DNA of 64,000 nucleotides from assembly GCA_021292165.1 (NCBI GenBank), contig CM037876.1, positions 312,740,492-312,804,491 of the forward strand. The letters run 5' to 3'. The notes under the pieces were generated by a model that was given only the letters and a program-made list of their open reading frames with translations, was not told the DNA's origin and made no database searches. The position numbers were made by a program, and so were the translations under genes. Origin of the DNA: Shinisaurus crocodilurus. Lineage: Eukaryota > Chordata > Lepidosauria > Squamata > Shinisauridae. Position 1 is the first letter of the stretch, and the number at the start of each line of letters is the position of its first letter. Below are positions 43,099-53,414 of this stretch, in pieces.

Positions 43099-43321
43099 GA
43101 TGTGTTGGATTCCAACTGTCAGAATTCCCAGCCAGCAGGGCCATTGGCCCTGCTGGCTGGCCATTATGAGAGTTGAAGTCCAACATCTGGAAAGGACCAG
43201 GTTGGAGAAGGCTGACAGGGAGTTGCTATTCCACTACTGGTCACATATGGCAGCAGCACAGGAACTGTCCATCCAGTGGGGTGAGCTATGTAGAGCTACA
43301 GCCACCTGGAGAAGGCAGAGT

Positions 43322-43456
43322 CAGTGTTCTCCAACCTTGGGTCCCCAGATGTTTTTGGCCTACAACTCCCAGCATGCCCCAGCCAGCTATGCTGGCTGGG
43401 ACATGCTGGGAGTTGTAGGCCAAAAACATCTGGGGACCCAAGGTTGGAGAACACTG
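43322..43456. mobile_element. Palindromic hAT-like MITE, copy 11 (135 bp)
   Basis: Arms are consensus except one change (ctgggAcatg). The flanks ggcagagt / gtctattg do not match, so no TSD is visible. Confidence 0.9.
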
Positions 43457-43630
43457 GTCTATTGCTTGTGTGTGTTCCTTGAACCAGAGCTCCCAGCTGC
43501 CAAGTTCCGGCACCTTCCTTCCCGCACCAGGGGCACCCTTGTTTGCTTTGCAAGCCCAGCAGGCTGAGCTCTGTGCTCCAAGGGCGCCACCTGAGCTGCA
43601 GTACCAGCCTGCTAGAAAGCTTTGTCACAT

Positions 43631-44746
43631 GATCGGGTAACCTCCCTTGTGGACTGTGGGAATGCTGTGGACATTATATATCTGGACTTCAGCAAAGCTT
43701 TCGACAAAGTGCCTCATGATATCCTGATTAGTAAGCTAGCTAAGAGTGGGCTAGATGGAACAACTATCAGGTGGATCCACAATTGGCTACAGAATCGGAC
43801 TCAAAGAGTGCTTATCAATGGTTCCTTCTCAAACTGGGGAGAGGTAACGAGCGGGGTACCACAGGGCTCGGTCCTGGGCCCGGTGCTCTTCAACATTTTT
43901 ATTAATGACTTGGATCAGGAGGTACAGGGAATGCTTATCAAATTTGCAGATGACACAAAGTTGGGTGGAACAGCTAATACTCTGGAAGACAGAAACAAAA
44001 TTCAAAGTGACCTCGATAGGCTGGAGTGCTGGGCCGAAAACAACAGAATGAAATTTAATAGGGATAAATGCCAAGTGCTGCACCTAGGGAGAGGAAACCA
44101 AATGCAGAGTTACAGAATGGGGGACACTTGGCTCAACAATACTACAAGTGAGAAGGATCTTGGAATTGTGGTAGATCACAAACTGAATATGAGCCAGCAA
44201 TGCGATGTGGCTGCAAAGAAGGCAAATGCAATTTTGGGCTGTATTAATAGAAGTATAGCTTCCAAATCGTGGGAAGTGATAATTCCCCTTTACTCGGTAC
44301 TGGTTAGGCCTCATCTTGAGTACTGCGTCCAGTTCTGGGCACCTCACTTTAAGAAGGACATAGACAAACTGGAGAGGGTTCAGAGGAGGGCGACAAGGAT
44401 GATCAAGGGACTGGAAACAAGGCCCTATGAGGAGAGACTGAAAGAACTGGGCATGTTTAGCCTTCAGAAGAGGAGACTGAGGGGAGATATGATCGCACTC
44501 TTCCAGTATTTGAAGGGATGTCACACAGAGGAGGGCAAGGATCTCTTCTCTATCATCCCAGTTTGCAGGACACGGAATAATGGGCTCAAGTTACAGGAAC
44601 CTAGATTCCACCTAAACATCAGGAAAAATTTCCTGACTGTCAGAGCAATAAGACAATGGAATCAACTACCTAGGGAGGTTGTGGGCTCTCCCACTCTGGA
44701 GGCATTCAAGGTGCAGCTGGACAGACATCTGTCAGAGATGCTTTGA
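43631..44746 (+). pseudogene. CR1 reverse transcriptase fragment (374-codon frame)
   Basis: Open from VTSLVDCGNAVDIIYLDFS through FADDTKLGG to RHLSEML. The first four codons (MSHD) are from flanking DNA. It has private changes such as ERWAEN to ECWAEN and SREV to SWEV. It lacks the finger region and endonuclease. Confidence 0.9.
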
Positions 44747-44828
44747 CCTGGATTCCTGCACTGAGCAGGGGGTTGGACTCGATGGCCTTGTAGGCCCCTT
44801 CCAACTCTACTTTTCTATGATTCTATGA
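43631..44828 (+). mobile_element. CR1 LINE, 5'-truncated
   Basis: Homology starts exactly at gatcgggtaacctccc (equivalent to 9615) and runs to the tail ctatgattctatgac. Very similar to the copies at 8165 and 53415. Confidence 0.95.
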
Positions 44829-45299
44829 CTCCCCCCCAAGGACCAATCCCCACCCACCCAGCTGTATATAATGCCGTCACCTCAGGGAGCTTGTTTCTCA
44901 ATCCGAGCAGCTTCTCTTTTGCGTAAGGTTGCTGCCCAAGTGCCTGCTCCTGGTCACTCCTTAGGAGTATGGCCCCTGCCTGTCTTGGACTACCCATCTG
45001 TTTCTGCCCCTCTTTGGCCCTCTTATTAGCATGTATACTTGACGCCTACCTGTTTTGGACCGCTTGGACTGGTGGCTCCCTTGTGGGCTCCGGGACCCGG
45101 AATTCGGCATGTGCCAAGGCCTGGCAGCTGCTTCAGGAGTGGCAGCTCTTAATGTATATCCCACTCCTAATTCAATGAGTCTGATTCGCCGCTTCTGCTC
45201 CTGCCTTTATATCCCTCACAACTTAATTATTCTACATCCAAACTTCTGTTTACAACCAGTTTTCTTCCCTCCCCATTCCTTTTTCCTTGTGTGTCGTGT
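44829..45299. other. Unassigned sequence
   Basis: A TATA-like 'gctgtatataatgccg' at 44861 followed by 'gagcttgtttctcaatccg' might be a promoter of an unrecognised retroelement; no boundaries found. Confidence 0.3.
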
Positions 45300-45422
45300 C
45301 TTTTTAGATTGTAAGCCTGCGGGCAGGGACTGTCTTGTTAATTGCTGTAAACCGCCCAGAGAGCTTCGGCTATTGGGCGGTATAAAAATGAAATAAATAA
45401 ATAAATAAAATAAATAAATAAA
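45300..45422 (+). mobile_element. L2-type LINE or SINE tail
   Basis: 'gattgtaagcctgcgggcag', 'aaccgcccagagagcttcgg', 'gggcggtataaaaatg' and AAAT repeats. Confidence 0.75.
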
Positions 45423-45870
45423 CCAGTTTTATCCCTCCCCGGGAAAGCAGTGATGCCGTGGCAAAAGTTGAAGTGCGCACAGTCATCATGACAGTCCCCA
45501 TAGAAATACCCCCAAGGGGAGTTACCAACAATTCAGTGGTGCTGATTCATATATCAACAAGCCAGTTTTTCATCTCCTCCAGCAGGTCTTTTGTGAAGCG
45601 AACGAGTCTTGATTCCCCATTCAAGGCCAAAGCCACAGCAAAATTGCTTTGCATCACAACAGGGAACAGCATATTGTTGCTAGGAAAATTCATTTCTCCC
45701 CAGATACTGTGTAGATGATCGCAGCTATGCTCAGAGGGAATGGGGAAAAGTCTGAAGGGAGGGGGGGGTGAGACATGGTGTCAGCGCCCCTGCCAATAAA
45801 ATTATTCCATTAGGATATAGAATGAATAAAATCAAAGTCCATTAAAATGGCAGAGTTCGAGACAGACCCA
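45423..45870. other. No recognised gene
   Basis: An 86-codon plus frame (45458-45718) has no recognised motif. Confidence 0.35.
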
Positions 45871-46122
45871 TATTTATTTTTATTTATTTATTTATTTATT
45901 TTATTTATACCCCGCCTTTTTTCCTGCAAGGAACCCAAGGCGGCTTACACAATCCTCCTCTTCCTCTCCATTTTATCCTCACAACAACCCTGTGAGGTAG
46001 GTTAGGCTGAGAGTCAGTGACTGGCCCAAAGTCACCCAGTGAGTTTCATGGCTGAGCGGGGACTAGAACCCGGATCTCCCGAGTCCCAGTCCAACACTCT
46101 CACCACTACACCACACTAGCTC
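45871..46122 (-). mobile_element. Sauria SINE, copy 6, antisense
   Basis: Tail repeats at 45876-45905, 'ataccccgccttttttcctg', and head inverse 'cactacaccacactagctct' at the right. Confidence 0.92.
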
Positions 46123-46687
46123 TGATATGACTCCCATATGACTCCCATGGGTCATGATAGGGGGTCATACTGGTCAGATGATGCAGTCCCGTGCCATCCC
46201 CATTAAAACAAACGGGAGCTGCATACGAGAATCGCAGTTGCACCCCATGTTAAATAGTGCCTAAAAGGGGTTTCTGCCTCCGGTGATGACATCTTCTTGG
46301 CCCAGCCTGGCTCTGTTTCCAGGACTGCTGAAACCACCCTTTTTTCCTCCAGGGGACTCAGTCGCCTCCGCTCGACATTCACCAAAGGCAAGGAAGACCC
46401 CTCCTCCTCCCATAAATAAATGCAGAGACACAGCGAGGTGCCGCTTTCCCTCGCTGTACACAAATGTCTTTGTATTTTATTACTGCTACTATAAATCCAT
46501 AGTACACAGACTCCAGGAGAAGGGGGTGGGGGGGGAGAGGGAGCAACCACCATCTCCTGCAGGCTTTACCTTGGTAACGGGCATGTTATATAGGCCGCCC
46601 CAGAAGCTTGTTGTGGTGCCTCCGCTGCCATGGCAACCTCTATAGATTCTGGTCACGGTGTCAGCCTCTCCCGGGCACCAGAACATG
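46123..46687. other. No recognised feature
   Basis: Overlapping frames on both strands; none recognised. Confidence 0.35.
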
Positions 46688-46695
46688 ATCTACAT

Positions 46696-47621
46696 CAGTG
46701 TTCTCCAACCTTGGGTCCCCAGATGTTTTTGGCCTACAACTCCCAGCATGCCCCAGCCAGCTATGCTGACTGGGGCATGCTGGGAGCTGTAGGCAGGGAT
46801 GTTGAAGAGTCCTTGGTCTCGAGTCACAAGTCGAGTCACGAGTCTTTGGACCCGAGTCTCGAGTCCGAGTCCGAGTCCTTGGTCCAAAATGGTGACTCAC
46901 GAGTCACGAGTCCTGAGTCACTCCCAAAACTGACTCTACGAGTCCCTATTAAAATCAATGGGGTTTCCCCCCAACAAAATAAGGCTACTTCAGATGTGTG
47001 GCTTAAATAAATTCTAGGCACAAGTGTGCCTTTTTATTTCAAAACTCTGCAACTGATTTTGGCAAGAACAGACCAGGCAGACAAACCCAAAATAACCAGG
47101 CAGGCAGAGGAGGCGGGGAACCCCAAAGCAGGCAGGCAGAGGCCTTTGTCTTGGACAATTCAACTGTTGAACAGGTCAAGAAGAGACCAGGCAGGCAGAG
47201 GAGGCTGGGAACCCCAGACAGGCAGGCAGAGGCAGCCAAACCCAAAATGTCTGACCCTAACCCAAACCCCCCACAACAACACATCAATCAAAATAAATCT
47301 CAACACATCGTTGGGGCTGCGCTCCTGGTAGCTGTCCATAGTGGCTGAGCAGCGGCGTGCCTCGCTTCCATGCGCTCTTCACCGGTGATCGCGCTCCTTC
47401 TGGCACAGCCAGAAGACTCGTCAACAGCCCAGGGATGTTGACGAGTCCTTGGTCTCGAGTCCCGAGTCGAGTCTCAAGTCCCATTAAAAATATTGGGACT
47501 CGAGTCCGAGTCGAGTCAGAGGGGGGACTCAGTCCGACTCACGAGTCGAGTCCTCGAGTCCGAGTCCCCATCCCTGGTTGTAGGCCAAAAACATCTGGGG
47601 ACCCAAGGTTGGAGAACACTG
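46696..47621. mobile_element. Palindromic hAT-like MITE, copy 12, split by a second transposon
   Basis: The MITE parts are 46696-46793 and 47577-47621. Exact outer TSD atctacat (46688-46695, 47622-47629). Removing the insert leaves a normal ~135-bp hairpin, apart from the inner TSD. Confidence 0.93.
46794..47576. mobile_element. GAGTC-rich hAT-like element, copy 2 (783 bp)
   Basis: Ends cagggatgttgaagag / cgagtccccatccctg, TSD gctgtagg / gttgtagg (7 of 8). It is the inverted counterpart of 31492-32286, with the same middle ('accaggcaggcagaggaggc') and an internal cagggatgttgacgagtcc near 47432. Confidence 0.92.
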
Positions 47622-47934
47622 ATCTACATCAACCACTGCTCTGCAAAGCAGGCCGTGGCAGCCATGAGCAGCCATGGGGAGCGGGGAGGTTGGGGGGGGG
47701 AGATTCTTGTGACCGCCCCGTTGCACAAACCCAAGGAACAGGAGCTGGAGCTTGGACTGTGTTGTTGTGCTCCCCCAAGCAGGAGGAAGTTCCAGGCCAG
47801 GCTCCGAGAGGAGCAGCCATTTCCTTTTGAGGAGAGAGAGTCCCTGAGATTGACGGTGCCCCGTGTTTATTTCCAAATGTACCGGTGGAACAGGGGGAGC
47901 GAGAAGAGGCGAACTGCCTCACACACTGTGTGGG

Positions 47935-48150
47935 TTGCTCAAAGCAGAGGAACGCGGGAAGCTGCCTTCTACTATGTCAGGCCCTGGGTCCATCTAGCCC
48001 AGTATTGGCGACACTGACCGGCAGCAGCGGATCTCCAGGGTTTCGGGCAGGATTCTTTCCTAGCCGTGCCGGCAGATGCCGGGGATCGAACCTTGGACCT
48101 TCTGCATGCAAAGAAGAAGGGGCTCTGCCACTGAGCCACGGCCCCTTCCC
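47935..48150 (-). mobile_element. tRNA-like SINE, antisense copy
   Basis: 'gcgggaagctgccttctact', 'cagcggatctccagggtttc', and 'ggggatcgaaccttggacc' (inverse of a tRNA B box, ggttcgatccc), then 'ctgccactgagccacggcc'. Confidence 0.8.
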
Positions 48151-48184
48151 AAAGCAAACGATTTGCCCTTAGAGCCCCCAAGGT

Positions 48185-48926
48185 TTCTTCTTAATTAATA
48201 GAAGTATAGCCTCCAAATCACGTGAAGTGATAATTCCCCTTTACTCGGCACTGGTTAGGCCCCCATCTTGAGTACTGCGTCCAGTTCTGGGCACCACACT
48301 TTTAAGAAGGACGTAGACAAACTGGAGAGGGTTCAGAGGCGGTCAACGAGGATGATAAATGGGACTGGAAACAAGGCCCTATGAGGAGAGACTGAAAGAA
48401 CTGGGCATGTTTAGCCTTCAGAAGAGGAGACTGAGGGGAGATAGGATAGCACTCTTCCAGGACTTGAAGGGTTGTCACACAGAGGAGGGCCAGGATCTCT
48501 TCTCGTTCATCCCAGTTTGCAGGACACGGAATAATGGGCTCATGTTACAGGAAGCCAGATTCTGCCTGGACATCAGGAAAAATTTCCTGACAGTTAGAGC
48601 AATAAGACAATGGAACCAACTACCTAGGGAGGTGGTGGGCAGGGCCGGTGCAAGGCAGTTTGGTGTCCTAGGCAAGATCAGATATTTAGCGCCCCCTTTA
48701 GCACTGTATTTTTCCCCAAGGTGTTTCTGGTGCCCCCTTTAGCCCTGCACCCTAGGCAGCTGCCTAGTTGGCCTAATGGTAGCACCGGCCCTGGGTGGGC
48801 TCTCCCACTCTGGAGGCATTCAAGGTGCAGCTGGACAGCCATCTGTCAGGGATGCTTTGACCTGGATTCCTGCACTGAGCAGGGGGTTCCCTTCCAACTC
48901 TACTTTTCTATGATTCTATGATTCTT
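48185..48926 (+). mobile_element. CR1 LINE 3' half, older copy, split by a MITE
   Basis: Matches the long CR1 copies from 'ttaatagaagtatagcctcc' to the ctatgattctatgattc tail, with several indels that break the frame (e.g. taggcccccatc, gataaatggg). The MITE at 48640-48793 sits in the conserved ggaggtggtgggctctccc stretch. Confidence 0.92.
48640..48793. mobile_element. CAGGGCCGGTGC MITE, copy 4
   Basis: Termini CAGGGCCGGTGC / GCACCGGCCCTG; interior as at 14697. The flanking repeats are G-rich (tggtgggc / gggtgggc), so the exact TSD is ambiguous. Confidence 0.88.
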
Positions 48927-49302
48927 GCCAGCTAGCCAGAAAAACATTTCCTTTGCTGGGTACCTGCAAAACTGCCAAACCATTTTTCTCCAGTCTTCCT
49001 CCACTCCCAGCAGACAGGCAGCGTTTAATGCTTACCAGTAGCCAGCCGCCCTCAAAGGCCATCCATGCTAATTAAGGGAAGCACCTTCTAGCTTTCGCCA
49101 TGCCGATTAAGGAATGACCTTTAGGTTTCAGCTATAAGAAAAATCCCAGAGAGAAGGCCATCTGCTTTCTTCAGCAGGACATAAGATACATTGATTGGTT
49201 GACTGATTTAACGTGTCCATAACCTGTCTTTCTAAAGCTGGGCTGTGTGTAACTTAATTTAAACGAGCTCGAAACCAGAAAAGAGCAATAGCAGAAACAG
49301 CC
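48927..49302. other. No recognised feature
   Basis: Nothing identified. Confidence 0.35.
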
Positions 49303-49886
49303 CGCCTTCCCCAACCTGGCCCCCTCCTGATGTGTTGGACTACAACTCCCAGCATTCCCTAGCCAGGGCTGCCCAAGGCCTTCACAAACAGGTGGGCCTA
49401 ACACAGTGCTTCTCAATTATTTTCTGTCATGCCCCCCCTAGGAAGAAGAAAACATTTCGCGCCCCCCGCGTGACTGTAAATAGTATCATTTGTCTATAAA
49501 ATTGTTATAAGTACACCTCTGCATAACACTGTATCCTTATTAACGTATAAGAGAATAAAAAAAGAAAGAAATGTGGATCAATTTACAACAAAGAATAGCT
49601 TTATTAACTGTAGCAGAAAAGATTTAAAGGAGCACAGGATTTAAAGGAACACAATATTAAAAAAAACTTTTAACTGAGGTCAAACGAGCCCCCCTTTACG
49701 GAGCCTCGCACCCCCCCTGGGGGGCCCGCCCCACTATTTGAGAAGCACTGGCCTAACACAAGCACCTAAACCCCATGAGAGAGGGGCATGTGAATATCTG
49801 TACTTCCTGGGGGATGTCCATGCTACCTGGGAATGATGGGAGTTGCAGTCCAACACATCTGGAGAGCACCAGGTTGGGGAAGGCTG
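49303..49886. mobile_element. Two arms of a CAGCCTTCCCC-type element around a hAT insertion
   Basis: Left arm 'ccttccccaacctggcccc' to 'ggactacaactcccagcatt' (49305-49355). Right arm 'gaatgatgggagttgcagtc' to 'ggttggggaaggctg' (49830-49886). They may be one element expanded by the insertion at 49404-49750 or two fragments. Confidence 0.5.
49404..49750. mobile_element. hAT-like element, 347 bp
   Basis: Ends CAGTGCTTCTCAA / TTTGAGAAGCACTG with exact 8-bp TSD gcctaaca (49396-49403, 49751-49758). The interior is AT-rich with no transposase frame. Confidence 0.93.
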
Positions 49887-50164
49887 GAAGAGACAAACCT
49901 ACATACAGTACAAGTTACCAGAGCAGGCTGCATCCTTTGCGTCCCCCAGCCAGCCATCTTTTCCTCCTAAACACTCTGCCACCCTCTCCCCTTCCCTGAG
50001 GGCACTGAGGAGGTGCAACCGAGCCGACTTCAGCTCTCGCTGCCTCATTGTGGTTGCTAGACAGCCACAGGGAGCTGCTGTGGTTGTCTAGTGATGGCCA
50101 GGAGTTTCCTTCTCCTGCAGTGGGGTTGCAAGACGCCATACAGGACAACAGGGAGGGTAAATTT

Positions 50165-50800
50165 ATTTATTTATTATTTATTTTATTTATTATTAATATT
50201 TATTTATCGCCCATCTGGCCGGCCACCGGCCACCCTGGGCGATGTACACAGAATAAAATACATAAATGCAATAAAATACATTTAAACAATATAAAAATGT
50301 TAAAATCTTAACCCACCCCATATTCCCGCCTGAACAACCAGGTTTTTAATGAGCGACGGAAGCTCATCAGAGAGGGGGCATGGTGGAGGTCACTCGGGAG
50401 AGAGTTCCACAGTACGGGGGCCGCCACAGAAAAGGCCCTCTTCCTCGTCCCCACCAGTCTAGCTGCTCTGGCTGAAGGGACAAGGAGAAGGCCATCCGTG
50501 GCAGATCTTGTTGAGCGGCCCACTTGGTGTTGCTGGAGACGCTCCTTGAGATAAACTGGACCAGAGCCGTATAGGGTTTTAAAGGTCAAAACCAACACCT
50601 TGAATTCGGCTCGGCAAGCAACTGGTAGCCAGTGCAAATCCTTCAGCACTGGCGTGATGTGATCCCGCCGGCGGCTGCCTTTAACCAGGCGAGCCGCCGC
50701 GTTCTGTACCAGCTGTAGCTTCCGAACCGTCTTCAAGGGTAACCCCACGTAAAGCGCATTACAGTAGTCTAGGCGAGTAAATCTGGCTTTTTCTGTCATG
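50165..50800 (-). mobile_element. L2-type LINE 3' end, antisense
   Basis: TTTA-rich tail and 'ttatcgcccatctggccgg' at the left. The minus-strand frame 50799-50308 encodes the C-terminal part of an L2 reverse transcriptase (see next entry). Confidence 0.92.
50308..50799 (-). pseudogene. L2-type ORF2 C-terminal fragment (163 codons)
   Basis: Contains RLDYCNALYVGLPLKTVRKL, QLVQNAAARLV, RDHITPVLKDLHWLPVACR and KRAFSVAAPVLWNSLPSDL, the thumb and C-terminal region of L2 LINE proteins. The catalytic RT core is absent, so it is a 5'-truncated copy, though without internal stops. The residues before RLDYCN (MTEKARFT) may still belong to the element. Confidence 0.9.
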
Positions 50801-50867
50801 AAATGGCTATGAACTAGTCACCAGCACCAGCTATTCCAGCAGGCTATCCTTTTGTGTCATGTCTTTT

Positions 50868-50965
50868 GAGATTGTAAGCCTGCGGGCAGAGACTGTCTTG
50901 TTTTACTGATTAGATGTAAGCTGCTCCAGGTCCCTTTCTGGCTGAGGAGGGGTTAAAAATAGTGT

Positions 50966-50967
<2 letters not shown>
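50868..50967 (+). mobile_element. L2/MIR-type tail fragment
   Basis: 'gagattgtaagcctgcgggc' and 'gagactgtcttg', as at 45304. Confidence 0.6.

Positions 50968-51006
<39 letters not shown>
50968..51006. repeat. (CA)n microsatellite
   Basis: Uninterrupted CA run. Confidence 0.95.
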
Positions 51007-51008
<2 letters not shown>

Positions 51009-51713
51009 CTTGCTTGATCAGATCAAAGGTCCAGCCCACAGTGGCCAACAAGATGGGCAAGCGGGATCTGAAGGAAAAGGCCCTCTCCTGCCATTGTCTA
51101 GTGATTGGCATCCAGCGGCAAACTGGCCCTGATTCTGGAGGCCCCATGGAGCCATGTATGTACTAAAAGGAAGATGTTTGCACCAACATTAGCAGTGTGT
51201 GATTCACTCTGCTTTTGCCTGCAGGGCAGTTGATAAAAAATTAAGCAGTGCTATCATTCCCACAATACTGAAAGAAACAGAAGTATTCCCAAAGGGTGAG
51301 GCATTTGCAGGGAAGGAAGGAGGCCTTTAGCAGTTTAAAAAAAACAACAACCCAAACATTCATTTCCAAACTAGCTGCCCACCAAGGCAATTATCTGATG
51401 AGGAGCAGGTCCAGATGCATTCGCAGTGCTTAAAAAACAGCATCGCCTTCCTGTTTGGATAGGCAGCTCGAGGAAGATTCACCCTTCCCTCCAGATGGTC
51501 AGAGGAGCTTAATTCCTAGCTCTAATCTGTTGTGAAGAGCCAGGGTCTCCAAAGTGGTACTAGTTCAAAGATGGGGATTTGAAACCGGATGGAATGATGG
51601 GATCCAGCACATCTAGAGAGCACCAGGTTGGAGAAGATGCTGCCTGCCAGTTTTCAAATGTATTCCCAAGGAAGGAGATTCCATAGTGCCCTGAGGCAAA
51701 TTTTTATTAAACC
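51007..51713. other. No recognised gene
   Basis: 51596-51635 has a short 'gcacatctagagagcaccag' piece of the CAGCCTTCCCC family. The rest is unexplained. Confidence 0.4.
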
Positions 51714-52183
51714 TAATAGGGCAGGGGTCTCCAACGTGGTGCCCGCGGGCCCCATGACACCCGTGGGGATCTCCAATGGCGCCTGCAAAGGTGCCCCCAA
51801 TGTTGTTTTTTTTTTAAATATACATACATTGATTTGCATGAAATGTATGTATATTGCATACATGTGAAGAAAAGCAGGGCCTTCTCCACCACACACGTGT
51901 AAACAAGTGTAATCCCAGCTGGAGGCTGGGAACCTCATGCAAATGTACGTACGTAGTTCCTCTGATGACTCTGGACCTGAGAGTCTCCTGCAAATGTACG
52001 CAGTTCCCTTTGATGGCCCTGTGCCGCCACAGAGTCTCCCATGCATTCGCATGCAAATGTTCCCCAAGCACTCTAGTCATGGTCAGGAGCCACCCCTCCC
52101 CTGCCTAGCCCAGATGAAGTTCATCCTGATTGGCTAAGGACAGCTGGGCTACTGAAAGGAGGGGCGGGGGGGGGGATCGATAC

Positions 52184-52612
52184 TGCCAGCTGTGGCTTCT
52201 GGTTTTGGTTGTTGTTGTCTGGATGCGAAGGAGTGCGGAGCAGGGCTTTTGCTGAGGCAGGCCCTAAGAAGACCAACCCCCCCCAGGCAAAGAGGAAGTG
52301 CCTGGGTGTTTATATAGTAAAAGAACTAGTTTTGTTGTTTTATAGCTCTACTGTGTATACCAAAGTGTCTCCCCACCTTTTCTCCTTCCCTCATTTCCCA
52401 CCTTTTGTTGTAATCTGTTCACCTTAAATAAACTTTCCTGGTTTTATCCAATACGGTGTGTGCGGTTCCTCTGTGGTTCAGTGCTCAATCCAGTGTACAG
52501 GCCAAGGGCAAAGCCCTGAGAGAATCAGTGTCAAGACGGCAGAGCCAAGGCTGGCAATTTGGCACCTTTGATCTCTCATCTTGAGGAAAGGACCGGTTGG
52601 CAGTCCTTCACA
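52184..52612 (+). mobile_element. Probable solo LTR (429 bp)
   Basis: TGCCAGCTG...CAGTCCTTCACA, flanked by atac on both sides (52180-52183, 52613-52616). AATAAA lies near 52427. The end GTCCTTCACA is like the LTRs at 2292 and 21228. The short TSD makes it less certain. Confidence 0.55.
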
Positions 52613-52619
52613 ATACAAC

Positions 52620-53134
52620 TTTCTAGAAATTATAGATTGGTCCACTTTTGTTGAAGCCTAATATCCAAATAAGTATCCATTTGAAGTTGGCATCTATATG
52701 CCACCCGCTCATATATCGAAAGAGTTGTGAGGTTCTCAATGCATTGCATTATTTTGAACTATCAGTCTTTTAGCTGTCAAAAGGGTGCAGAGAATCCATT
52801 TCCCTTTCCATTTGTTAATTTCCATGAAGCAGGTAAGTACACCAGTGAATATTAAAGACTGTTCCAGTACAAAATTTATCCGTGTAATAACCTCCTCCCC
52901 AAAAGAAGCAGCTACTGGACATTGCCAAGACATACGTTTAAAAGAAGCATTAACTGTATCGCACCACCAGCAATTAGCTAAGACTGACAATCCCTTATGA
53001 AAGAGATGTTGCAGTGCCAAGAGACATGAAACAAAAGTTTTTTGCTGAATAAGACACAGCCTATGATCCGTAGACACGAAAGGTAGATGCCAAAGCAACG
53101 ATCCACTGATTAGGCATTTTGTGGTGGTGCCCAC
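52620..53134 (-). pseudogene. L1 ORF2 C-terminal fragment, antisense
   Basis: The minus-strand frame reads CWWCDTVNASFKRMSWQCP, FGEEVITRINFVLEQSL and TLLTAKRLIVQNNAM, paralleling the Cys-rich C-terminal region and the following ALTAAR.LIA segment of L1 ORF2p. No RT core is present. It lies inside the hAT-like element. Confidence 0.65.
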
Positions 53135-53414
53135 AGCAGTTTCTCAGATTCCTAAATGTGCCCACGGGTCCAAAAAGGTTGGGGGACCATGTAATAGGGG
53201 ATTTAAGGAGCCATGAAGGAGCTACAGCAAACGCCTATTTGTAGTACCACTAATTTCAAGGCAGATAGGCAGAGTGGCTGGAAACCCCTTGCTTAGAGAT
53301 AAACTCCTCTGCTAATTAACTGCTTGCTCCTTTGAATACCGTTAAAGTGCCGCCATGATCATACCTTTTGAGATGGGAGATGTCAGAGGAAGCGTGCCGG
53401 GATTGGCCATTTAA

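Larger units (their letters stand above)
42164..43215. mobile_element. CAGCCTTCCCC-type palindromic element split by an LTR
   Basis: Left arm 'ccccaaccgggtgccctcc' to 42192. Right part from 43099 (gatgtgttggattccaactg ... gttggagaaggctg). The LTR at 42193-43098 lies between them with a 5-bp TSD. Confidence 0.75.
51722..53191. mobile_element. hAT-like element, 1470 bp, containing other insertions
   Basis: Left end CAGGGGTCTCCAACGTGG, right end 'aaaaaggttgggggaccatg'. Exact 8-bp TSD taataggg (51714-51721, 53192-53199). Inside are an LTR (52184-52612) and antisense L1 coding sequence. No transposase remains are recognisable. Confidence 0.85.

Noticed and set aside
43322..43456. TSD for MITE copy 11
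   Set aside because: The flanks ggcagagt and gtctattg do not match; no TSD is claimed for this copy or for 22962-23095.
48060..48120. tRNA gene on the minus strand
   Set aside because: A B-box-like ggttcgatccc is present but no cloverleaf; the same sequence is part of a dispersed SINE.
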